A DNA stretch of 64,000 nt from Zingiber officinale. Its lineage: Eukaryota; Streptophyta; Magnoliopsida; Zingiberales; Zingiberaceae. Of this stretch, positions 48,560 to 60,726 are shown one piece after another; within the stretch, counting starts at the first letter, position 1; every line of letters starts with the position of its first letter. Made by a program: the position numbers and the translations under genes. The stretch is taken from contig NC_055998.1 of the NCBI RefSeq assembly GCF_018446385.1, positions 69,558,744 to 69,622,743 of the forward strand. Direction: 5' to 3'. The notes beneath the pieces were generated by a model. It made no database searches and was not told the DNA's origin. It saw only the letters and a list, made by a program, of their open reading frames with translations.

Positions 48560-49594
48560 GTTTCTTCTTCGATGAACTTTCCTCCCTAATCTTTTATTTT
48601 TCTGCACCTTAAGTGATCTAGTAAGATGTTTGCCTCCCATCAACTCTTCTTATGGGTCAAGAATCATTAGCCCTTTGATATACCTTTGCTTGTTCCACCT
48701 TCGATGATTCTAATAGGGCTTAGATCCAATCTAGGTATGAAATCCCTAAAGGTTATACCATCGTCCTCCCTTCTCCCGATGATCATCTTCACCATCCTCC
48801 TCCTAACCACATCACATTCTTTTCTGACTAGCTAGCAACTAGTCTACGCTTTCATGTCCATCCCTTTTTGTCAGAAGTAAGTCAATACTTTCATATCCTT
48901 TTGCAACAGTTCATCCCAAATGCCTTTCGGTATATTTGTGGAATGTTTATGTTGTTTCGTCTATTCGACAACCCTCCTACTCCTCACAATAGCTATCCAT
49001 TTTCCTACCCTTAAAAAAATTGGAACCTGGGGCTTTCCTTTTCTAATATCGACTGAAGGCGGTCTTCTTTGAGGACATGCCATCCTCGAACAAGGGCTGA
49101 AAATCTCACTTCTTCTTTATGGAAATGCATGATCCAGCTACTTGGTTCACTAAGTGATAATCCTCCTTTCCTCTTCTCCTTGACCCTGGAGCGTTTAAGC
49201 AGGATCCCCTCTACATTTCTTACCTTCCCCAGCTAAGCCACCAATGTTTTCAAATTCATAAGTGGCTAAAGACTTTTTATATTTGTTTGGTTTAAGCCCC
49301 ATCCGAAAGAAGCAATCTAGCTAAGTTTTGGTAATTTTAATCCTTACGTTATTCTTAACTAAGGTGTTTTTTGATTTGTGCAGTGGATTCTATTTTGAAA
49401 GCCAAGATTAATGAAGAAATTAAACTAACCAGAGAATAACTCCGTGCCAAGGAGCAATAATTATTAGCTGAACGAGGTCTCCCCCTGACCGCCCCATCTG
49501 AGGAGACATCCGAAACTCATGTAGCGGAATCCATTGCGACTACCGCTTCTAGGGAGCTACCTTCTTATCTGCTCCCAGTATTGGAGGATTTTCC
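48560..49594 (+). pseudogene. Gag-like protein of a Gypsy-type transposon (PF04195-like), left part
   Basis: Fragments in the plus strand near 48840-49010 read F-H-V-H-P-F-L-S-E-V, I-P-N-A-F-R-Y and C-G-M-F-M-L-F-R-L-F, the pattern of the 'putative gypsy type transposon' domain. Many stops and frameshifts follow. The sequence is cut at 49594 by an insertion and resumes at 57816. Confidence 0.6.
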
Positions 49595-50324
49595 TGTTGG
49601 GACATTGACGCCCGCTAGAGGGGGGGTGAATAGCGGCTCACCCAATGTTTGCTTCCTACAATAGTTAGTATGCACAACGAAAATATAAGAACAAATACTA
49701 ATAAGAGAAAGCAAACCTAACACAATGATTTAACATGGTTCAGAGATAAAGCTCCTACTCCACGGCTGTTCGTAAGGTGGACGATCCCGATTGGTCGGTG
49801 GATGACTCCCAGGAAAACCTCTAGCTAGCTCACGTAGCTCCTTGTGGGTGGAGAAACCTCGCCACAAACTCGTACAAGCATGCTAGGCACACAAGAGCAC
49901 TTTGGAGACTCTAAACACCAGTCGACTGCTACAATAATACTATAGTTCTGATACAATAACGCTACAGTAGTGCTACAGTATACACTTGAATTTTACCTTG
50001 AGTACAATCTCTCATGCACTCGTCATTGCCCGCACAACCTAGACCTACCCTTCTAGCCTCCTCCATTAGCCTCGTGTCCCTTGGATGTCTCCCCATCCTT
50101 CACGCCTTGCCTTCTGCAGCTTCCATCGACCTTGTCATTATTGTCGGGTCTTCCTTTGCCAAGTGGTCGTGCCTCTGGGACTTCATCCATTACCAAGTCA
50201 CACTTGGATTTACGTTGTTGTACCTGTATACTGTACACTCACAATGCATATCAAATACAACAATAAACCTAACTTAAACTTTTGTCCAAACATCAAAACC
50301 TAGGGCACCTAGATTGCTCCAACA
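49595..50324 (-). repeat. 3' LTR of the TTTCC-flanked element
   Basis: 730 bases, TGTTGGGACA...GCTCCAACA. It shares all blocks with 56927-57815 but lacks about 160 bases after GAGACTCTAA, including one AGTCGACTGG palindrome. The hairpin CCGCTA...TAGCGG is at 49612-49636. The polypurine tract follows at 50325-50340 (minus AAAAAAGGGGGAGAT). Confidence 0.88.
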
Positions 50325-51440
50325 ATCTCCCCCTTTTTTATGTTTGGCAACCCGTTTAAGTTAGGAAAATATAAATGCAATAACAATGCAAAATAACTAT
50401 GCAAATCACACATGCATAAACATGGAATTTAACTCTAGGCTCCCCCACAAAGGCAAACTTCTCCCCCTTTGCAAATAAATGAGCAATCGCTCCCCATTCA
50501 ACTAAGCTCCCACTTGAGTTAGAATTTTTTGCAAAGGTATTTTAAGTTTTTCACTTAAACCTAATACTTCTCCCCCTTTGCCATACATCAAAAAGAGCTC
50601 CAACAATATCCCAATTATTAGACTCTTTAACCTCTAATGACCATAAACATCATATATTAATCTCCTATAAGATTACATACATGTTCACCACTCTTTTAGT
50701 CTTTTTCGAATACTGAAAAACTTTTTTCAGACCGTATCAGTCGACTGCCAGAAGTCCCAGTCAACTGCCATAGTTCAAATGAGCTTACAGAGATATTCTG
50801 TGCTTAAAATTACTGTTACTAGTCGACTGCCATAGGTCCCAATCGACTACCCTTATCAAAACAAGCTTACAGAGACCTTCTATACTCAAAAATACTATTA
50901 CTAGTCGACTGGTATAAGCCCCAATCGACTGTCCTCATCAAAATAAGCTCACAGAGACATTCTGTGCTCAAAAATACTGTTACCAGTCAACTAGTAACTG
51001 CACCAGTCGACTGGTACTTTATTTCAGCAAAAATTAACCTTTTCGACCCAACTTTAGAAATGCACTAGAAATTTCACAGACCTCCAAAAATTCTCAAATT
51101 TTGTGGAGATGTTTGCTTTTCCAATGTATACTTGAGAAAAATATATAAAAAAATATATTTATCACGAATCCTAAGATTGACACAAAACTCGAAACTATCT
51201 AAATGGTTCGATTTAACCTTGACTTAAGTCCTAGTTTTGACTTCCTCTTGATGTATCTGACTGATACTAAATCATAATGCATCCCTAGCATTAATTTATA
51301 TAACATATATACATCAAAAACTAATTTTCATGCAATATGAACTCAATTCATATTTTGATGCATGAAACACATCCCAATTGTGCCAACCCACTAGGTTAGA
51401 GACTTAAGTCCGTCTCCTAACCACTTGACACATTTGATAA
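50325..51440 (-). other. Non-coding interior between gag and 3' LTR, with AGTCGACTG repeats
   Basis: No frame is seen. At 50740-51025 about four units of ~85 bases repeat the order AGTCGACTGCCA, AGTCCCAGTC, GCTTACAGAGA and TCTGTGCT. The sequence after it (51040-51300) is homologous to 63590-63800 of the element at the right end of the window. Confidence 0.7.
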
Positions 51441-53444
51441 TGTTAGCTAGAGCCCTAGAGCCAATCATTTGATGATTGTATTTTGGACTTGTTGTATCAT
51501 ATTCTATCTATATAAATAAAGGCATTTAGATTTTGGTTATTATACTTACTTGTATTGGTGCCAAATAAACTAAGTATAATAATGTCCTTGAGTAGACGGT
51601 TCTCACCTATATCAATCGGTTAGTTGAACTGATAGTGAGATGATATAGGGAACACTACTCTTAATCATTTCTAGTCGAGTATTAACATTCAGGGACAATG
51701 TTAATGCAATAAGACTAGCATGTAGGTCAACTTGATGACTTGATCTCATAAGTCATGGATATAGAGATATCAAGTTGACACATGAGTATACATTACAGAA
51801 TGTATACTGAATGACCCGCCATGAGAAAGTATCATGGATCGTTATATGAGTGTCATATACTTTCTCATGTGGCTATTAGTATGACTACTAGTCCTTAGAC
51901 CTGAAGTCACCATAGATCCCTACATAAGGAGTTATGTGCTTTGGTTTCGTCAAACGTCACCCGTAACTGGGTGGACTATAAAGGCGATTACTGGGTATAT
52001 AACAAATTATGCAGAGGGATGTGAGTGATGTAGATGAGATCTATCTCTCCTATATGACGGGAGAGACATTGGTATTCTTGATAGAGTGAGACCACGAAGT
52101 GCATGGCCATGCCCAAATGAGTCAATATAGGATATTGAGCTCATTTAATTTAGTGAGTCTACTTGGAGTTCAAGATTTAGATTGGTCAGAGGATGACACG
52201 GTCTATGCCTCACATTGACCAATCTAGATGTCTAGGATAGAAGGACACTTGTCATATATTATGAGGAGTCATAATTAGTACTCACAAGGTGATGTTGGAT
52301 CTCAACATTCTTGTAACTTGGGTAGTAATGATATATTGCTAGATACCGCTCATTACTTATGGTCCTAAATGGGTTTAGGGGCATTGCCAACGTTACAAGA
52401 ACCTATTGGGTCACACACAAAGAACAAGTGGATGGAGATTAGGTTCATAGGATGAACCAATTGGATTAGGTTCATATGATGCACCAAAGATTGGATTCGG
52501 ATTAATTCAAATTAGACTTATTGAGTTAGACTCAATTAGATTCAATTGTTGAATGAGTCTAATTTAAATTTGATTCATTGAGTCAATTTATATTAATGAA
52601 TTGAGATTCATTAAATTAAAATTGACTTGAATCAAAAGTTGGATTTAACTCAACAAGGAAGATAATTGGTCAATTTTGATTTGACTAAATGGAAGTTGAA
52701 ACATCAAGTTTGACTTGATGTATTGCCACATCATGAAGGTTGACTCATCCTACATGGCATGACTAACCTTGCCACATCATTTCCACCTCATAATGGTGTG
52801 CCACCTCATGGGGGTTACACATCTTATACCACTTAATGTGGTATGCCACATTAAATGAGGAGGTTACATTGTGTGGCCGGCCACACTAATGTGAGGAGGG
52901 GTTTTTCATTTGGTGGCATTCATGTGTGGTAATTGCTTCTTCTTCTTCCTTGCTTCTTCCTCCTCTTGCTTGCTGTTGCCGTGGGTTTCAAAGGAGGAGA
53001 AGGTGGTTGAGTGAATTCCAAGAGCATAAGGAAGAGTGAAGGTCACAAAGGAGGATACTACTTCTTGAGTGTATGAGATTCTTTTGCATTCTCTCTTTTT
53101 CTTCCTTTCAAATCCTACCCGAGAGCCCTAGAAAGTGCTAGCACACTTGGGGTGCTCTCTTCTCCATCCTTGAGTGTTAGAGAACACTTCTTGTTCGTGT
53201 GGATATCACTAGAGAGTTGTCTATGTTGACAACTTCGAGATCCGGCGTACCTTGGACTTGCGGGATTGCGAAGGGCACGCATCGAAGGTATAAATGTTTT
53301 TCCTTTGTAGATCTATTGTAGATCAAAGTTTAAAACTCGTACTCGTATTTTCGAAAGTTTTTCTTCTCACGAGATCCAGTGGCATGGGTGATTCGGGGTT
53401 TTCGCGACGCGAAAAGCGGTTTTCGTCGCCCGAAAAACCCAACA
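51441..53444 (+). repeat. Solo LTR of the Copia family, TSD GATAA
   Basis: 2.0 kb, TGTTAGCTAG...CCCAACA, reverse-complement match to the LTRs at 1726-3516 and 8468-10285. The same blocks appear in the same order. It is flanked by GATAA at 51436-51440 and 53445-53449. No internal sequence remains, so it arose by LTR-LTR recombination. It is more diverged than the two left-hand LTRs. Confidence 0.93.
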
Positions 53445-53454
53445 GATAACCCAT

Positions 53455-56400
53455 TTAACATGGGTCCAAGAGGCTCTTCCTAACCTTAGAAATCTTAACC
53501 TTAGTCACCTCCCTTGGTGACTCATCCATTATGGCTACACCCATATGGTGTACCATAGGTGACACTTGGCCTACAAACTTGACTTTCTTAACCTTAGACA
53601 CCTTGTCTTTGGTAAATTTCTTCTTGTCTTTCGCGTTGAACACCTCATCCTTGCCATAATTATATGTCACCCTAGCATATTCCTTTTTATTGGCCTTGGA
53701 TGACTCTCCCTTATTCTTTGTCACACCTCCCTTACCAATGTGATGTGTCACTTTAACACTTGACCTCCTTTTGATCTTGGAGGGACCTAATTTGATATTT
53801 TTGGGTCTTTGACCACCCACATGTTAAGTCCCTTAGGTCCAATAATGAACCTCTCTAGGACTTTATCCATTTCCTCAAGCTTTGTCTTCAAGGCTTGTTT
53901 TTCCAACTCTAAAGTTCTAACCCTAAAGTTAACATGTCCACCTTGGACACCCTTAGACCTACCAACCTTCCTAGGCATATGTGTCACGTTCCGCAAGTGT
54001 ATGAAAATGTCGCAAGTAATATAAAAGATTATCGTATCCACAGGGACTGGAATAAGCACTAGAAATATCTCAAAGCAAATTAGCTAAACAACTAATCAAT
54101 TGGTTTCAAATGCTAAGGATGAAAAACAAATCTAAAATGAAAGATTAACAAACAAGAGTTTGGAGTTTGAGTTATGATAAAGGGAGGTTCTAGGAGTTTT
54201 GGTTTCTTTGTAAGATCTCTTGAATGTATATGGTTTACCAATTCTTATTTCTCAATTGTCTAATATTTGTAGAAGGTTGCCGGTTCTCTCTTGCAATAGA
54301 TAACCGGCTTAGGACTGAAAAATGCACCTAAATGTGATCACTTAGATATGAACCTACGTTGTCCTTACACAGGATTGCACCTATTACTATGCTTCCCTCG
54401 GATACCAACATAGAAGTTCATAGCTTCTTAACCCATAAAGATACAAGGATTGAATCATAAAATCTATCCTACCCTCTTGAATATTCTCATTTCCCCTTCA
54501 AGGTTATCCCTCAAACGTCCTTACACGGGCTTGCACCTGTCACGTGGATCCCTCGGAAAATCAAGTGAGAATTAATCTCTACAAAGTCTATAAGATATCC
54601 AAACAATCAATCAAGAATGAGAATTAAGCCCTAATCATAATTAATCATTCAAGATCCAATCGATACAAACTAGGCAACATCATATAAACAAAGAAATGGC
54701 AAATCCACAAGAGTTTATATCAATTTATCTCACAAATACTCCCTCCATCCTAGAACAAAAAGATCTACTCCATAAAACGAAGAAAGAAAACCAAAGATAA
54801 GAAGATTACAAGCATTTCTTCAATCCCAATCTAAGAAGAGGAGAGAAATAAAACTTATCTACAATATAGCTCCATCTTCGGATCCAATCCTCGCTCCCGG
54901 AGTCGAATTCGCCAAGATCTCCCTTTAGATAGCCCAAAAATCCTTCCAAGAATGGGAGGAATCCACCTAATCTTGCTTTCTCCAAAAGGGGAGAAGATCC
55001 CCTTTCAAATCTTCAAAGAGGCTTTAAATAGAGGGGGCTTTCGGGCGCCACACGACCCTGAGGCATGGACGTTTGAGGTTCACACGGCCAGAGCCTTTCC
55101 CCTCTCTTCCATCCATACACGGACGTGTGGTGTACACGGCCGTGGATAACTCCCATCAAGACCTCCAAGCACGGTCATGTAGATCCACACGACCTGCACT
55201 GCCCCAGCTTCTGGAAACCTGGCACGGCCGTGTGGTGCCCATGGCCAGAACACTTTTAAGCGTTGGGAACCCTGCACGGCCGTGTGATGCACACGGCCAG
55301 GGCCTTCTTGGTCTCTGGAAACTTTACACGACCATGTAGATCCACACGACCATGTAAGGATTGAACTCTGATTTGCTTCAAAACTTGGCACGACCGTGTG
55401 AAGTTCACACAGCTAGGCCAAGTTCCTTGTCTGTTTCTCCTGGTTGACCACACAGCCAGAGCACTCCACCCAGGCAGGGTCGTGTGTGGCACACCACCAA
55501 GTGCTTTCTCCAATGCTTAGCTCATAAGTTTGTCCAAGAATGTAGAATCTTTACCAAATTCGACTCCTGTGTACAAAAAATGCACAAAAAGCAGATCTCC
55601 GAACAAAAAGAGTAAATATGCTAAAAGAAAAGCTGGAAGTATAAAAATGCATAGATCAAGCAAGCTCAAAGTATGTAAATGTGCGTCAAAACATGCATAA
55701 AAGTATATAAAATCTACGCACATCAATATGTCTCCCTTTCTTGGTATTAATGCTTAGGTTTTCATTCACTTTCCTTCCCTTAAGCAAAGTAGTTTAAATC
55801 TTATTAGGTCCACCTTTACTAGATTTAGCATGAATAGGTCTCCTAGGATTATCACCTGCATTAACCCTATTCCTATCATTGTACCTAAATCCATGATTAT
55901 GCTTAGGTAAATAATCTACATTATTTATAACAAGCATATAAGAATTAGAGCTTGGATTAAACTTTAAAATAGGGATTACCTTCCCTTTTACCTTTGAAGC
56001 TCCTCCTTGACTTGAGCTCCTCTTCTTTTTTCCATTTCTTCAAGTGCGCCAATTTCTTGAGCACTCCTCTCCTCGGGCACTTTGTGTGGTAGTGACCCCA
56101 CTCACCACATGTAAAACACCTAATGTACTTCTCCTTCTTCTTCCTACAACTCACATTAGTTTCTAAATTAACTTTAGTGAGTTTAGGGTTTACCTCCTTT
56201 ACCTTCTTGAGCAAAGGACACCTACTCTTGTAGTGCCCCATCTTACCACACTCAAAGCATTTGATGTAGTCCTTTGTACTCTTCTTGGTAGTTGAGATGG
56301 AGGGTTGAGCTTCCAAGATCTCCTTTTCCTTAGATTGCTCTTCGTTCTCTTCACTTGATGATGTGGACAGTTTCACTTCTTCCTCCCTTGAAGATGTGGA

Positions 56401-56861
56401 TGATACCTCCTCATCTTCCTTCTCCTTCTTAGATGTTGAGTACATGTCAACATCCGATTGGTTCTTCTCCTCTTGAATAATGAGTCATTCTCCTTGGGAT
56501 CCTCTACTTCTTGGACTTGTGTAGGACAGTCATGAAGCGCAATTGCCATTTTCCAAAGGCCGCTTGCGTTCTTGTATTCACCTACATTTAATACCAAATT
56601 AAGAGGTAATAAATTAATCAAAATTCTAGTTACCTCCTTGTTTGCCTTCGATTGCTCCCTTTGTTCCTCGGTCTAATACCGAGGCCGGAGTCACTTTCCC
56701 TTCTTATCCATTGGAGCTTTAAACAGTTCCTCCAACACAATCCATTGGTTCTAATCTATTTGAAACCAAGTCTCCAACCGCTTCCTCCAATACTCGAAAT
56801 CATCTCGATCGTATGGAGGTGGGATTCAGATATCCCATCCTAGAGGTCCTTCGGACTCCAT
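53455..56861 (-). pseudogene. Gag of the TTTCC-flanked element, interrupted
   Basis: The start ATG at 56859-56861 is followed by M-E-S-E-G-P-L-G-W, then a stop at 56826-56828, then the D-D-F-E-Y-W-R-K-R-L-E motif. In 55957-56445 there are two CCHC knuckles (C-F-E-C-G-K-M-G-H-Y-K-S-R-C and C-F-T-C-G-E-W-G-H-Y-H-T-K-C) after an acidic Ser/Glu tract. The frame is split by a solo LTR (53982-55725) and continues at 53455-53981 with a Lys-rich region and a coiled coil (L-E-L-E-K-Q-A-L-K-T-K-L-E). Not translatable as one protein. Confidence 0.75.
53982..55725. repeat. Solo LTR of a Gypsy (Tat/Ogre-like) element, TSD ATATG
   Basis: 1.74 kb, TGTCACGTTCC...CGCACATCA, flanked by ATATG at 53977-53981 and 55726-55730. 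It contains the block TCGTATCCACAGGGACTGG seen in many plant Tat-type LTRs (lineage by inference). A cluster of CACGGCCGTGT palindromes lies at 55125-55400. No coding frame. Confidence 0.85.
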
Positions 56862-56912
56862 CTTCCTTTAGCGCTTTGCTCCCTCGGCGATTAGTCTGTA
56901 GAAGAGCGACCC

Positions 56913-56924
56913 GCTCTGATACTA
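56913..56924 (-). promoter_or_regulatory. Primer binding site of the TTTCC-flanked element
   Basis: The minus strand TAGTATCAGAGC differs from the tRNA-iMet complement TGGTATCAGAGC by one G-to-A change. It lies two bases from the LTR end. Confidence 0.8.
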
Positions 56925-56926
56925 AT

Positions 56927-57815
56927 CGTTAGGACCTTGATGTCCGCTAGAGGGGGGTGAATAGCGGCTCACCTAACATTTTCTTCCTACAAAGATTAGT
57001 ATGCACAGTGGAAATACAAGAACAAATATTAACAAAAGAAAGCAAACTTAACACGTTGATTTAACGTGGTTCGGAGATAAAGATCCTACTCCACGGCTGT
57101 CCGCAAGGTGGACGATCCCGATCCGTCGATGGATGACTCCCCGGAAAACCTTCGGCTATCTCATGTAGCTCCTTGTGGGTGGAGAAACCTCGCCACAAAC
57201 TCGCACAAGCACGCTAGACACACAAGAGCACTTTAGAGACTCTAATAGGGGTTAGCCACCTCTATTTTCGTCAACCATGGCCAAGCACCTCGAGCTCTCT
57301 TAAATAGAGCTCGGGAGGGAGCACCTAGCTGTGTTTCTCGCCACTGTACCAGTCGACTGGTCCTAAGTGAAATTTGACTATTACAAGCCAACGGTCGTCA
57401 ACAAGTCGACTGATGAAAACACCAGTCGACTGCTACAGTAACACTACTGTACTGCTACAGTAACGCTGCAGTAGTGCTATAATATACACTGGAATTTTAC
57501 CCTGAGTGCAGTCTCTCATGCACTCATCCTTGCCCGCACAACCTAGCCCTAGCCTTCTAGCCTCGTGTCCCTCGGACGCCTCCCAATCCTTCACGCCTTG
57601 TCTTCTGCAGCTTCCATCGACCTTGTCATTATTGTCGGGTTTTCCTTTGCCAAGTGGTCGTGCATCCAAGACTTCATCCATTACCAAGTCACACTTGGAT
57701 TTACATTGTTGTACCTGTATCCTGCACACTCATAATGCATATCAAATATAACAATAAACCTAACTTAAACCTTTTCCCAAACATCAAAACCTAGGACACC
57801 TAGATTGCTCCAATA
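56927..57815 (-). repeat. 5' LTR of the TTTCC-flanked element
   Basis: 889 bases, CGTTAGGACC...GCTCCAATA. The TG and CA ends have each mutated at one base (CG, TA), while the 3' LTR keeps them. The hairpin CCGCTA...TAGCGG is at 56944-56967. AGTCGACTGG palindromes lie at 57345-57435 and a GCTACAGTA repeat follows. Confidence 0.88.
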
Positions 57816-60726
57816 TTTCCTTCAAAGAAAAATGTTTCCCCAAAGAAAAAATACAAGGGGTGCAAACTTATCCTCGCACATGCCCCATCTCCTAAGAGGC
57901 GAGCCTCCTCCTTGGAAAAATCTTCTTTGCCTTTATCTTCAACCCAAGAAGAGTCCATCCAAGAGGAGGCGCAATCTTTTGAACGAACTTTACTTGTTCA
58001 TCCTTCTATCTATCCAACTCCAGGGGATAGTCCAACACAAGAGGCTCTTTCTTGATCGGACAATTTCCCAGAGCTAACATTCTTTACGTCTCCCAGTGCA
58101 AAAACTACTACTACCACCGCGAATTGGCCCCATCAATCGTTGGTCACCTTCGCTCTGCCATCTGTCCAGGATGTGGTTGTTTCAACACCCTCCTCTTCAA
58201 CTGCTATCCTGATACCGTTAGAGCGTCGTTTAATAGACGGTTGGGCGGATGTAGGAAATCAGTTTAGTGAGCTTGCTCCTAAGGATTTGGCAGACGAGTA
58301 TTCCTATTAGTAAACCAAAGTAATGTGATCTACTTTATTATTTTTTCACTCATATTGAATACTCACAGTGATGCCTATCTTTCAGTGCTAGGCCATAAGT
58401 ATGGGCGTGGCCTAACATCTGTATGCCCTAGCTCAAGAAAATGACTTATTAAAGTAGCAAGCTTATGAGGCAGTTGCCACGCATGCTTCTTGATGACTAA
58501 AGGAGCTGGAAGCTCAACTTCAAGAGGCTCAATAGCTGCCCAAAGCTGAACTTGAGAAAACGGCCAACCTGAGGACTACCTTGAACGCTTCTAAAGTTCA
58601 ACTTCAATCAGAAACAAGTCTTTAGATAGAAATGACGACAAAGTTGGATGAGAAGATTGCGAGCATTTCCCATCTATTCACCCAACTACAAGAATTAAAG
58701 GCTACCCATGCCACCGAGCTAGCAACCAAAGAGTCCAAACTAACAACTCAACGTGATGAGCAGGACTCCCTGCGTTCAGATTTATGAACTACTCAAACTA
58801 GATTAATAGCTTCCTAGATGTAGTTGGCCATCTATCGGGCTGGGGAGGTCGAACGCTTTGAGACGAAGAAAAAAGATCTCTTTTGGACACACGTATTTAA
58901 TGCACCCATTGCCCGCTCCATCACTAGACCACTTTTTATTGGAGCAAAGGGTGTAATGGAGCAATTAAAGAAAGTGGATACTTGACTTCCGATCCCCCCC
59001 GCCGACTTTTTGGATCTTAAAAGGATAACTGATAATGGTCCACCTAACCCGTTTCCAAACCTTGCATATTTTACATTGCTTTTTCTGTGTTGTCTTTAGT
59101 TACTGAACCAGATACATGTATCCATTATAAATACAACTGAATTCTCCCTTGAATGTCTTTGCCATGAATTGTATCTATTCAATAATTTATGTATATGATA
59201 AAGATACATAAGTCTAGTTAGGCAAAAACCCAGACAGAACAAAACAAGAATTTAATCAAAGAAACATCAATCCTCTTAGGTTTCCTTTGGAGTAAAATTC
59301 GTTCGACCCTTAAGGCTGAATGAGAGTATTACCTATTCAGAATGAAACCTGGTCGATACTTTACTCACACTCTCGAATTGATTCGACACGATTCTGGCCA
59401 GGTTGCTCTACTCATTATCCTCCCGGATGTGTCATAAAAACTCACACAAGCTTATGGACAGCGGCAATTTGAAAAAGGTTACACAAAAAACCAAGTTTAC
59501 CTCAATAAGAGCACCAACTCTTCGAGAGGATTGCCTGTCGAATAAATTACGACAGTAGGCTTCTGATTAGTGCCACATGTGTGTTCATCATTACGAGTAT
59601 ATGCCTTTTCCTATACCTACTACTTTGTCTTCATCATCTAATATTCTAGAATATAACCCACCTTCTTTCTATTACCATCTAATGACTCTGCTTGATAGGT
59701 GAGCTTAACAACTTCCTATAAACATTTTCCGAAAAACCCTAAGGTTTCTACTTCTTCTGCTTCCTCAGTATTTTTACACTTTCTATTTCTCTCATCTTCT
59801 TATTCACTATGACTGAAGCTCACTTGTGCTACACCTAATCACTCACTCATTTTTATAGCGAAGGCCATTACTCTAGCTTTCCTCTTCAAAAATACTCGGC
59901 TAACAAAAGAAGCTTTAAACCGAATAGGTGAGAACCTACTAAAGGAGCGTTATCTTAGACAGGCCTCTACCTCTGTTGGTCTACTCCCTCCAGCAGAACC
60001 TTCCTATATAGTTCTTCCTATAGCTATACAAATTCGGAGGCTCCTCTTATAATTAAGCACAAAAGGCCCCAGGCAGAGGCTCTAGGTTGGGATATACCTG
60101 AACAACACCAAGCGGGATCCTTTTGCTTCGGCCGAGATCTCTTTTGCTCGAGGTAAAGAGCCTGGATCTCAAAAACATAGCCGGTCTCATTTTATAATTG
60201 CCATGATGAGGCCAGACATTCTTATACCTATGTCTCATGTGACTACCCCAACTATCAGGCCAATTGAGACAATGCCAGCTCCTCTACCTACTCAGTCAAT
60301 TCCGCCACAGGCCCCCCCAAATGAACTCCTAGTACAAGATCGGTCAGCTGTACATCCGGACAATCAATACCCGAGTAAAGTCCTAGGCTGGTCGAGTAAA
60401 TATCAAATCTTTACCTATTTAACTAACTTCCATTCGTTCACAATCGCCTGGGATCCCTCTTGCTCTTCCTTCAAGACCTACTCCTCCCCTAGCTCCCAAT
60501 GCCATTTCAAGGAATCTATGGGTTACCATCCCAAAAAGGTATGGATACTACTTCTTCCCCATCCTACGAGATACTTAAGTTGAAGGGTCCATTAGCCGAG
60601 TCGTGGGTGTAAGCATATAGACAAATACAAGGGACCACCATATCAGAGTGTGCTGACGAACACACTCAAAATGCTATTGTGATGAGTCCATGCCTAAGTC
60701 TTTTTACATTTCCTTTATGAACTATA
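57816..60726 (+). pseudogene. Right part of the decayed Gypsy-type element
   Basis: Resumes the plus-strand sequence cut at 49594. A basic segment P-S-P-K-R-R-A-S-S near 57890 is followed at 58430-58980 by a long Leu/Glu/Gln-rich coiled coil broken by stops (L-Q-E-L-K-A-T-H-A-T-E-L near 58690). The 59000-59860 stretch shows nothing recognisable. 59870-60583 has frames (K-E-A-L-N-R-I-G-E; 60203-60583 with P-T-Q-S-I-P-P-Q-A-P-P) resembling Pro-rich retroelement proteins of unknown role. No RT or integrase is seen. Confidence 0.5.

Larger units (their letters stand above)
49595..57815 (-). mobile_element. Gag-only LTR retroelement with TSD TTTCC, containing two nested solo LTRs
   Basis: An 8.2-kb minus-strand insertion. 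LTRs lie at 49595-50324 (3') and 56927-57815 (5'). It is flanked by TTTCC at 49590-49594 and 57816-57820. PBS and polypurine tract are present next to the correct LTRs. Only gag-like coding is visible; no protease, RT or integrase. Without the two solo LTRs nested in it the element would be about 4.5 kb. Confidence 0.88.

Noticed and set aside
50740..51025. Direct repeats with regular spacing, resembling an array of repeats and spacers
   Set aside because: Repeats are degenerate, spacers are themselves repeated, and the context is a plant retroelement, so a CRISPR array is excluded.
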